NCBI RefSeq assembly: GCF_035222275.1
Contig: NC_085881.1
Location: 3,348,001 to 3,412,000, forward strand
From: Podospora bellae-mahoneyi
Lineage: Eukaryota > Ascomycota > Sordariomycetes > Sordariales > Podosporaceae
Direction: 5' to 3'
DNA length: 64,000 bases
Positions 55,801 through 64,000 of this stretch are shown piece by piece (the stretch's first letter is position 1; the number at the start of each line of letters is the position of its first letter). Both the position numbers and the translations under genes were made by a program. The notes beneath the pieces are model-generated. The model saw only the letters and a list, made by a program, of their open reading frames with translations, ran no database searches and was not told where the DNA came from.

Positions 55801-57012
55801 ATGGAGAACATATGGAGTCGCCGCCCTGGGTGAGTATTTTTTTTTCTTCCATCGTCTTCACTTTGTCCAAGCTGTTCGGCGGGGTCAACCGGAGCTGTCG
55901 TGCTAACGTTTTTGGATCACAAGTTCGAGCAAGCTCTCCCTCTCTACTTCCGGCTCCGGTCAGGGCGACAGCCCCTCTGGACGCAACAACTCTTTCAGGC
56001 GAATCGGCGGTGATAGCTCTTCGCTCCAGAAAACCAACCCCTTCAGTTCCATAACCACGCCGGGAGGCGGCTTGGCGTCACCTACAGGCGGCGCATCGAA
56101 TGCCTTCGGCCTAGGATCTGGCGCCTTTGCCTCTTTTGGCTCGGCGAAGACCCCTAAGGCGACTGGAAATCCTTTCGAGTCGTCTTTGGGCGCTGCTGTC
56201 AAGACACCCGGTGCGGAGAAATCTGCAAAGGAGGGTGGCTTGACTGGCAAGTCTGTCGGCCGGGTGGCATCCAACGCCTCCCTGCTTGACTCTGCCAGGA
56301 CGTCAGGAGCGTCAGTCCACCGGCTGCGTGACAGCTGGGTGTTCTGGTTTCGCCCGCCCATCTCCAAGGCGAACGGGTTTATCGAGTATGAGAACACTCT
56401 GCACCCAATCGCCTCGGTTGATACAGCCGAGAACTTCTTCGGCGTGTACGGGCACTTGAAGCGGCCGTCAACGCTGCCGCTGGTATCGGACTACCACCTC
56501 TTCAAGAAGGGAATCCGGCCAATATGGGAGGACCAGGAGAACAAGGCGGGTGGCAAGTGGGTGGTGCGCCTCAAGAAGGGCGTTGCGGACCGCTATTGGG
56601 AGGACCTGCTGTTTGCCATTATTGGCGACCAGTTCGGCGAGGCCAGTGAGGAGGTTTGCGGTATTGTGGTGAGCATCCGTAACGGGGAGGACATCCTCAG
56701 CATCTGGACTCGTTCGAGTGGACAGCGGGTCCTGAAGCTCCGGTAAGTTTATATATCTTGACAAGCTACACTGTTGCATCCTACTTATTCTGTCGTCACA
56801 GCGAAACTATGCGCCGAGTCCTGTCGATGCCAAATGACACCAAAATCGAGTTCAAGAGCCACGACACCAGCATCCAGCAGCGCACTGCGATTGAAGAGTC
56901 CCGGCGGGAAAAGGCGGCGAACAATCACCACGGTGACAAGCGCAACAACAAGCAGCAGCATTATCAGCAGCAGTTGCAGCAGTCGAATGACGAACAGCAG
57001 AAGAACTTATAA
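55801..57012 (+). CDS. eIF4E-family cap-binding protein, 4EHP (eIF4E2) type
   Basis: A 352-residue protein, exons 55801-55829, 55924-56742 and 56802-57012; introns of 94 and 59 bp. The first 29-bp exon gives MENIWSRRPG, joining to SSKLSLSTSGSGQGDSPSGR. The first 140 residues are disordered (Gly/Ser, and FG-like FGLGSGAFASFGSA). The cap-binding fold starts near residue 148 with SWVFWFRPP and continues with NFFGVYGHLKRPS, DYHLFKKGIRPIWEDQENKA then GGKW (Trp211 of the cap sandwich), RYWEDLLFAIIGDQF and EDILSIWTR, closely following human 4EHP. The C-terminal 45 residues are Gln/Asn-rich. 4EHP proteins bind the mRNA cap without eIF4G and usually repress translation; that role is inferred here. An alternative ATG at 55812 is out of frame. 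Confidence 0.9.
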
Positions 57013-57887
57013 ATACAGCCCTTTTGCAACCTTATGTAGCGAAGTGAGCGCGGCCTCGGGTTTCATCCTAGCGTATTATGATGGCCTACCGAAGAGAAAT
57101 CCCAAAAGAATTCCGTCCGTGGACAAAAAAGCTTTCCAGGCGTTGTTGTGTGTGTGTTTTCTCTTTCTCTTTCTCTCTTTACCGTCTCTATGTCCTGTGT
57201 GTAACAACATCATTTCCGGTTTTGTCTTTTTCATCGGGCAAGCATTGTTTTTTGACAGTCATTTTTCTCAACTCGCCGTTTTCTCCTTCTGTTTGAACTT
57301 GTAGCAGTAGCAGGCAGGGATGATTGGTGTGGGCGGTGTAAGCTGTGATTTTTCACCTGGTGTGTGGGAGGAAACGGTCAGGGCGAAAAAGGGAGAGCGG
57401 GTGGGTGGTGAATGCGGTGGGTTCAATGGTTGAAATGCGCGAAATGACTTTTGGGATATTTGGGAAGGGGGCGGGGGAAATTGTCGGAAAATGAATGGAC
57501 TGGGCTCATCATGCTTCGAGGGATCAAGGCGTGCAGCGCGTGATTTAGCGACTTTGCAAAAGCAGGAAAAGAAATATTTTGAAGTATGGGCTTCGTCATG
57601 TATGTTGCTGCTAGTGTTATTGCTGACAGGAAATATATGCTGTTGTCTTATCAGTAAGTGTCGGGTACGTCAACCGCCGATAATAACCGTCAGGTACTAG
57701 TTTTCATCCACATGTTAAAGTGTTTGGGAGTTGAATTTCTCTATGCAATTTTTATGTGCTACATTTCCCATGTTTGCTGCTTTTTCCGAGCCTTTTAACT
57801 GCTTCCGTACTGTAATCTGGTATCATCAATCATCTTCTACACCGTACCATTCAACCCCAACCTCTCCATCCCCCTCATCACTCCTAG
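57013..57887. other. Convergent 3' flanks of the 4EHP-type and SAD1 genes
   Basis: T-rich with CTTTCTCTTT-type runs around 57160. No coding signal was seen. Confidence 0.6.
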
Positions 57888-59531
57888 TCACGCCATCCTC
57901 CCCTTCCCCTTCCCATTACTCCCCCCCTGCACCCTAGGCCTATCCCTCCTCTCCCAAACCTGCAGATACGTCTCCCCCAGATAAAGCAGCTCCTCCCTAA
58001 TCTTCTCCACAAACAAATCCTGCGCCACCACCCACTCCCCCTCCCGGCTCTTATCCCTCAGCTGCACCTTCCACGTCTTTTTTTCCTCCCCCACCGCGCT
58101 ATCCGCCACATCCTCCTTCTGTCTCACCGCCTCGTGTACCACATTCGCGACCAAATCATACCATATCGGCTCCCCCGGCTGGCAGTGACTAGGATCAGGC
58201 TCAACATACGGCCCGACATCCAAATTCCTCGCGTCGAACGTCACAATCGTCGGGTTGCGCTCAGAGACAAACTTGTTTTTGGAAAAGCGCTTCACATGAA
58301 AAACGAGGAACGGCGGGAGGGGGTGCATTAGTCTGTATCGCTTCCGCTGGGCGTTGAGTTCCTGGGCTTTCACGCCGTTGTATTTCGCCAGGAGTAAAGA
58401 CAGTGGGACTTGAGGAATAATGTTGGCTTCTTGTTCGTCCTGAAACAAAGGCGCGGGAGGGAGGTCCAAGGTGAGGAGTAAGAACCGAGAGATGTCCGTT
58501 TGAACTTGGGCAGACTCTTCAAACCGTAACCTGTCACTCGCGTCGGCTTTGGCGGTGATGGCTTGGGATTCTACTTTTAGCTTTCCCTGAAAGATGTGCT
58601 GGATGGGGGAGGAATGAGGTTTTGTCTTTGAGCCGCCTAGGCCGAGGTGGAGATTGTTGAGATACCATGATAGGAATTCCACCGGGTCGGATTGGGCCGT
58701 GAGGGTGAAGCGCTTGTTGGAGCGGAGGGAGATTTCTTGAAGGAGCTCGTGGGGGGAGACGTGGGATTTGAAGGCGCGAGGGTTCCAGATTTTGCGGAAG
58801 AGGATTGAGGTCCGTTTGACGAGCTCGTCGCGCTTGGAGAGGTCTTCTAGAAGGAAATAATTCCGTAGCGGTGAGACGTGGGAGAGGGATTGGACTATGA
58901 CGTTGAGGTAGTCGTTTTCTTTGATGTTGTTCATTCCTACGAAACCGGGGGTGTATTCTTTCCCGAGGAGGGTTCGGGAGGTGCGAGGTTTGCGATCGAA
59001 CTCGGCGACTTCTTGTCGGGTGTAGCGCGGATCGGAGACGTATTTGATGTCGTCGAGGGACTTGCTCATGACTTCGTATCCTTCGGGTAACACGTACACC
59101 TTTTGGGTGCTCATGTTGATGTAGACGTGGTGGTCCTCGTCAAGCGCGTGGAAATAGGCGTGTGACTTTGGGCCACGGCCTTGGAAGTATTTCCCGCATA
59201 CTAAGCATGCGTATACGTTGATATTGGACAAGCTGATGGAACACAGCTTTTCAAAATCAAAGTCGAGGACGTTGCGATCGATGGTGTCGAGGTACAAGTC
59301 GTCGTAGCCTGCTGTCGGTGCAGCTTGTCTGATGGGCGCCTTTTCCTCCACTTCATCGTCAAAATCATCGCCCTCCTCCTCGTCTTCTATCCGTTGCAGT
59401 CCGTTCGTGTGGTTATCATCTCCGTTTGCGCTGGGGGTTAGGCTCTTGGTGTAGTCGTCGAATCTGGACTTCTTGGAGGCTGGTGAGCCTACTAGCTCCT
59501 CGAGAGCTTCTGACGCCTGACGCTTCGACAT
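57888..59531 (-). CDS. SAD1: U4/U6.U5 tri-snRNP assembly factor SAD1/USP39, catalytically dead USP fold
   Basis: A single-exon, 547-residue protein. After an acidic N-terminus a ZnF-UBP domain (about 85-155) contains CLVCGKYFQGRG, SHAYFHALDEDHHVYINM and YVLPEGYEV. The USP-like domain (about 197-530) opens GFVGMNNIKENDYLNVIVQS, where active deubiquitinases have the catalytic Cys in a GNTCYMN-like motif; here Asp207 sits in that position, as expected for the inactive SAD1/USP39 family. The His box remnant is VANVVHEA. SAD1 keeps the tri-snRNP stable and is needed for splicing; it acts in the nucleus. Together with YJU2 this makes two spliceosome genes in the right part of the window, probably by chance. 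Confidence 0.93.
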   Translation of the reverse strand: MSKRQASEALEELVGSPASKKSRFDDYTKSLTPSANGDDNHTNGLQRIEDEEEGDDFDDEVEEKAPIRQAAPTAGYDDLYLDTIDRNVLDFDFEKLCSISLSNINVYACLVCGKYFQGRGPKSHAYFHALDEDHHVYINMSTQKVYVLPEGYEVMSKSLDDIKYVSDPRYTRQEVAEFDRKPRTSRTLLGKEYTPGFVGMNNIKENDYLNVIVQSLSHVSPLRNYFLLEDLSKRDELVKRTSILFRKIWNPRAFKSHVSPHELLQEISLRSNKRFTLTAQSDPVEFLSWYLNNLHLGLGGSKTKPHSSPIQHIFQGKLKVESQAITAKADASDRLRFEESAQVQTDISRFLLLTLDLPPAPLFQDEQEANIIPQVPLSLLLAKYNGVKAQELNAQRKRYRLMHPLPPFLVFHVKRFSKNKFVSERNPTIVTFDARNLDVGPYVEPDPSHCQPGEPIWYDLVANVVHEAVRQKEDVADSAVGEEKKTWKVQLRDKSREGEWVVAQDLFVEKIREELLYLGETYLQVWERRDRPRVQGGSNGKGKGRMA

Positions 59532-59860
59532 CTCTGTATGTTTGATGTATTTATGCGACTTGGATGATGGTGCATGCCGTCGGCCGAACGCGAAATGCGC
59601 TTGTTGAGGCGTTGATGGACGTTGTCGTGCTTTTTCCCCAAGAGGACCGCGAAGTTGAGCATGGGCCTCAGGTCAATCAATTCAATCGTCGGAGCAGCCC
59701 CACCAAAGCTTTGGCCGCCACACAACCTTGGCACGGCCTTCGTGTGACGCTTGCCCAAATAGGCAGTTTGTGGACTAAATTTCGTGCCGCGTCTCACACC
59801 AGAGAGGAGGATGGCCAGGGGATACAATGTAGGTATACTATGGTGGAAACTACTACGCTA
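59532..59860. other. Short intergenic region between SAD1 and GCP5
   Basis: 329 bp holding the SAD1 promoter and the 3' flank of the GCP5 gene, both transcribed leftwards. Nothing else was recognised. Confidence 0.65.
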
Positions 59861-62614
59861 TCAGTCCTTGATCCCAACCTCCAACATCTCGGCCAGCAGA
59901 TCCCACTTCACGGCTGCCTGTTCCTTGCTGGCCCTCGCCACGCCCCTGAGCCCCCCAGCAACGAACCTCAGGTGTCTCTCAAAATCACCTTGATACTCCT
60001 TCAACAAGACATGGTGCGGTTTCCCCTCGTTAACCTTTGCGCTCTGTTTGATTTTCCACTCCAGACCTTGGTTTTCCTTGCCCGAGTCATCGTCTTCGTC
60101 ATTTCTTCTCTTTGGTTTCGGTGTTGCTGCCGCACATTTGGCCTTGGCTTTCACTGGTGAGGTGTAAGGAGAAGAGATCACCGATAACCTTGTAATCTCA
60201 TGTTCCTCCTTCTCCAGCCTCGCCATTTCTACTTTCTGCGCGTCCGCAACCTTGATAGCCAGATCGAAAATGTCCAGCATGGAGTCCCGAATAGGCTGCA
60301 ATTTGGCGCCATGGCATGCTTCATGGATGATTCTGTTCACAAAGTTGGCATGGGCTTTAATCATGTCGTCCACATCCCCCGCATCTCCCAAGTTAGCTCT
60401 TAGTTTTGCTGTGTTAGGAGCCAGCACGAGTGTTGTCAAGTAGGTAAGGATGGCGTCGCAGAACCAGAGGAGTTTCGTTCGCAGCATGTAGTATTGCCCC
60501 ATTGGACCCGTCGCAGCGAGGCTTCCTCGGGGGTGGAAATTCTTGACTGGATGCTTCAAGACATGTATCGCTCTGCGGACCTGCAGCAAAAAGGTGAATA
60601 TCGTCTGATATCCCTGTATTGACTCCTCTGTGACTACAATCTGCACTGGCCAGTTCAGACGACACCCAAGACGGATAGCAGGGAGGTTGACTCGAACAGA
60701 GCTCCGGCCAGCAATGGCACTGTGAACAACAGTACGAGGATCGATCTCGGCAAAGATGCGGTAATTGTCGATAGATGCCGAGAAAGCCCCCTGAGCAATC
60801 TCGGTCAACGTAAAACGATCTTTCCAGCTGCTGCTAAAGTTGTCGAGGTGTCTGAAGACAGCCGAGGCCAAGGCGTCGGATTTGGAGCCGTCCGACATAA
60901 GGTATACTTCTTCAAGCATGTCTAGACTCTGGAGCAGTCCATAAGAATTGTAGAGTAGCTCTTGAAGAGTGGCCGCTGCAGTGTGGTGCTTGCTCTGGAT
61001 CCAAGCATCAAAGGCGGCGCTGAAGAGCTCCGAAAAGGGGGCGAACTCCAGGTGGTCTGGGCAAACAGTAGCAAAGTCCATCTTGGGTTCGTCTGTTGCT
61101 CGGTATTTGCTGGCGGCCGCATGTCGCTTCATGTTTTTCAACACCACAATACTTTTGCCCGCAGTGAATATTCTGTGGATAGCAGGTTTGAGAAAACGCG
61201 GTGCGTGCAGGTGGCCTTCTGGGGAGCGCAGCAAGTTGAACTGTCCCTTCCAAATATGAGGCAACGGAAGCTTGGTAGAGGACTCCGACACAAAGAATGT
61301 TCGGTCCCCGGGCAGAAGTCTTCCCTCTTCCATCCACAGGCGAATTGGCTTGAGATAGACCTGAAAACAGTCAAGAAATAAACCACCTAAAAGATGGTAG
61401 GTGTCCCGGTGCGCTTGGAGCTGAGCCATCCCCGCCGCATCATATAGTAGCTCAAGATATCTGAAGCCATGAGTGTTTCTTTCCTCCTGAAGCTGACGGA
61501 TGATATCCGAGAGCGCATAGAGTGGTTTCAGAATCGGCTGCACTTCGGTCAAGATGCCCACCAAGCTCACCACCACATCCTCCTTAATCGCAACATATCT
61601 GCCTTGAATTCTCGCCAACTTTCCGTCGAGCGAGGTCAGGGCCTTTTGTAGAGAACTCTCAAAGACCTGCAAGAGAGGCGACTTTGCTTTCCTTCTGGAA
61701 AAGGCTCGTAAAGGTGCGAGCTTACGACCGCATTCAGCAAAGGAGTTAAAGAGAGCAGTTGATGCTTCCGTTGAAATCCCCTGGAGCTGGTAGAGCGGAC
61801 TTGGGCTACAGTCTGCATCGAAAAAGGTTGTCGGTAAGCCACTAAGCATAAACAACACCTCTCGGACCAACTGCAATGTTGATATGGTCACTTTTTCAGG
61901 CTGTTCTCCTCCATTTTTTGTTGAAGCGTCTCGCCATGACAGTGCTTCCCTGACTTGTTGCAGCAGCTCTTCTCCTTGGGGTTTGAACGCACTGGCCAAT
62001 GCTGTGCGTGGTGCTCTGTCGTCTACCGAGGAAGCTGATGTGAGTGATTCAACGGAAGCGATCGTTCTTAGGTCGGCGACCTCTTCGTCGTCACTTGAAT
62101 CTGGGGAGTGGCGGTTGAAGAGCCAAATGTCTCGTTCCTGTACCCAACCATCTTCTCTGGCAATGTCTTTCCATGTTAACTTTGGTGTGGGTATTTCCTC
62201 GGGTTCAATCAGCGCGTCAAGCGCAGTGAGGTCAGTCTTTTGAGCCGGCTGGTCGGCGAGCTCGAGGAGAAAGTGGAAGACATCAGGCGTAAATTTGTTG
62301 TGGTGCGGTTCCAATGCTTCGAGTCGCTTGCGAAAAGCATCTGCAAGTGCATCCCTTCCAACGACATAGAAACGTTCCTCCAGGCCCTTGAGTCTGTCTT
62401 CGACCTCAAACTGATTGGTCCTAAGATAAGTATGGTTGCGAAGAAGACGGAGAACAGCCTCCCGAAAAATATCTCGGGTCTCTTGATCAGACTTATGTCG
62501 TGTTAGTCAAACTGAGGATCACAGCCAAGGCTTGGTGGAACTTACTTCGGGAATCCCAACGATGGCGTCCACCAGTTCATCGGTCGAGGCCCCCAGTTGC
62601 GCGAGAAAAGCCAT
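59861..62614 (-). CDS. Gamma-tubulin complex component 5 (GCP5-like, Spc97/Spc98 family)
   Basis: An 899-residue protein, exons 62614-62546 and 62491-59861; the 54-bp intron runs GTAAGT to ATAAG with branch TTGACTAAC. It starts MAFLAQLGASTDELVDAIVG. The central part fits the GCP N-terminal helical domain (VREVLFMLSGLPTTFFDAD, then a long helical stretch) and the C-terminal part the gamma-tubulin-binding GCP domain (about 560-870, with LNWPVQIVVTEESIQGYQTI then FTFLLQVRRAIHVL). The motif NWPV followed by Y...FxFLLxxR is typical of the family. The insertion of charged Lys/Glu sequence near residue 810 is fungus-like. GCP5 is part of the ring complex that nucleates microtubules at spindle pole bodies and the cytoplasm. 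GCP4 or GCP6 are less likely from the opening and length. Confidence 0.83.
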
Positions 62615-63369
62615 GCTGATCTGGTCTCCCTAAGCGGAGCATTCTGCCTACACGGATTTCAAAAACCCAGATGCCGCCTCAAGGCCAAGGGGTCGATGCA
62701 GGCTCCGCGCTGGTTCACTGTCCGGGGATGTTTGTTGTTTTAAGCTTTCTTGGGTGGGACGCGAAACGGGAGACCACTTTACGCGGTACCCTAGTTACAT
62801 GCTGAAGTGGTTTGGGAATAACCGACACGAGATGCTGCAACACCACACCTTGTGTTCCAAGTCCACACGAGGTAACATAATGGAAAAGAGACCAGAGGCT
62901 CTCCAATGCGAGGCTTGTGATGTTTATATCTTTTTCGACACAAAAGAGAGTTAAGAATCGTCAACTGGTCAAGTCTTCCAGAAGACTTGAAGAACCCTAC
63001 GCACAGGCCACGAAGATAAGAGCTGATCGTCGCTTATCGCTGACATCAAACCGCCTGCCGCCCCTTTTCGTGAATTTTTCGGCCCGCATTTGGTTCCACT
63101 GCGCTGGGCGCTGCTTTAATTGCCATCCACCCAGTCCAACGTGCCGAAGGGACCAGCCAACGGCTGATTTGAACGACGCAGCTCGGGTTTGCGTCGCAAC
63201 CATCAACCAACAAAAGACACACTCGACCGACGCTTCAAACACGCCGTCACGACCATTTTGACCTTTCTAACACCGAAATTACAACACAGGCTCCAAGGCC
63301 GTATTCGCCGGCAGTTGACACCGATACGAGAAACCCACGACATACCGATCCCTCGGCGGATTCGCAAGG
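62615..63369. other. Divergent intergenic region, GCP5 and mannosyltransferase
   Basis: 755 bp between the start codons of GCP5 (minus) and the GT15 gene (plus). It presumably holds both promoters. No other feature was recognised. Confidence 0.6.
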
Positions 63370-64000
63370 ATGGCCATTGCTCGCCCCGTAAGGGTCCTGG
63401 GCTTTGCGGCCGTGGTGATGTGGTTCTTCTTCATCTGGCAGGTCCTGAAGCCGACATCACCACCAAAACACAAGGCCAAAGAGATCATCAAGTCATTCGA
63501 ACGAGATCCAAACCTAGACCGTACGCCAACCCCGTTTCCGATACACCATGGCATCGCGCGCTGACACTGCTATCAAACAGCAACGGGAGAGCCAGAAGGC
63601 ATTTTAGTTCACGCGTCCGAGGAATATGCACCCGGCCCCGCGGGCACCGCCCGAATCAATGCCACCCTACTTGCCCTCGTACGAAATGAGGAGCTCAACG
63701 ACATGCTCTCCTCCATGCGCGACCTCGAAAGAACATGGAACCACAAGTTCAACTACCCCTGGACCTTCTTCAACGATGTCCCTTTCACCGAAGAATTCAA
63801 GAAGAAGACGCAAGCTCTTACCAAAGCAGAATGCCGCTACGAACTCATCCCGAAGGAACACTGGGCTGTCCCCGAATGGATCAACATGGACCTCTACAAG
63901 GAATCCACCCAGATTCTCAAGGAAAAGAAGGTCCAATACGCTGACATGATTTCCTACCACCAAATGTGCCGCTGGAACAGTGGCCTCTTCTATCACCACC
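63370..64000 (+). CDS. Alpha-1,2-mannosyltransferase KRE2/MNT1 family (GT15), 3' truncated by the window edge
   Basis: Exons 63370-63520 and 63581 to the window end; the 60-bp intron runs GTACGC to AACAG with branch GCTGAC. It is a type II Golgi membrane protein: short basic N-terminus (MAIARPVR), a signal anchor at about residues 9-25 (VLGFAAVVMWFFFIWQV), a stem, then the GT15 domain. GT15 motifs seen are ARINATLLALVRNEELNDML, FNYPWTFFNDVPFTEEFKKK, KEHWAVPEWIN, and SYHQMCRWNSG at the edge. The family adds alpha-1,2-mannose to O- and N-linked glycans of secreted and wall proteins in the Golgi. The catalytic C-terminal part lies beyond the window, so which paralogue this is cannot be told. Confidence 0.93.

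Overview
The window is filamentous ascomycete nuclear DNA, most likely from the order Sordariales (Podospora, Chaetomium or Neurospora relatives). This is judged from short GT-AG introns of 48-94 bp with CTAAC or CTGAC-type branch sites, fungal-only families (DUF1996, DUF7580, Zn2Cys6 factors with an MHR, GT15 mannosyltransferase, C2H2/ankyrin/TPR giants) and gene-rich blocks separated by long gene-poor stretches. No rRNA, tRNA, CRISPR array or intact transposon was recognised. No virus-like element was recognised either.

Layout. At 1-8.2 kb lie the 3' part of a DUF1996 secreted protein, a long disordered single-pass membrane protein whose frame changes twice, and a Myb-like nuclear protein. 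At 8.2-11.3 kb is non-coding DNA with three different diverged tandem arrays. At 11.3-12.3 kb is a PQ-loop membrane protein (Any1/SLC66A2 type). From 12.3 to 27.05 kb there is about 14.8 kb with no gene I can support, ending at a 966-residue Zn2Cys6 transcription factor (27.1-30.0 kb).

The accessory centre (32.6-41.7 kb) is the most interesting part. A 1855-residue receptor-like protein carries C2H2 fingers, about eight ankyrin repeats and a near-identical array of eleven 42-residue TPRs, flanked by two copies of a 288-bp zinc-finger cassette that differ at only five positions. It is transcribed divergently, across 258 bp, from a DUF7580 protein with a HeLo/SesA-like N-terminus. Past the stop of the large gene the same frame continues through two further TPR segments, each set off by a single stop codon. 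Repeat-bearing receptor genes paired with HeLo-like partners are known in fungal allorecognition and programmed cell death, so this pair is my best candidate for an undescribed two-gene recognition module. The functional link is inference.

The right side (43-64 kb) is mostly housekeeping: a secreted Asp/Gly-rich protein with an in-frame TGA, a cytosolic GH18 endoglycosidase, a small conserved protein, the splicing factor YJU2, a MET12-type methylenetetrahydrofolate reductase, a 4EHP-type cap-binding protein, the U4/U6.U5 assembly factor SAD1/USP39, gamma-tubulin complex component GCP5, and the 5' part of a KRE2/MNT1 mannosyltransferase. Exon boundaries were set by hand from splice sites and reading frame. 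Start codons were chosen at ATG and by family alignment from memory.
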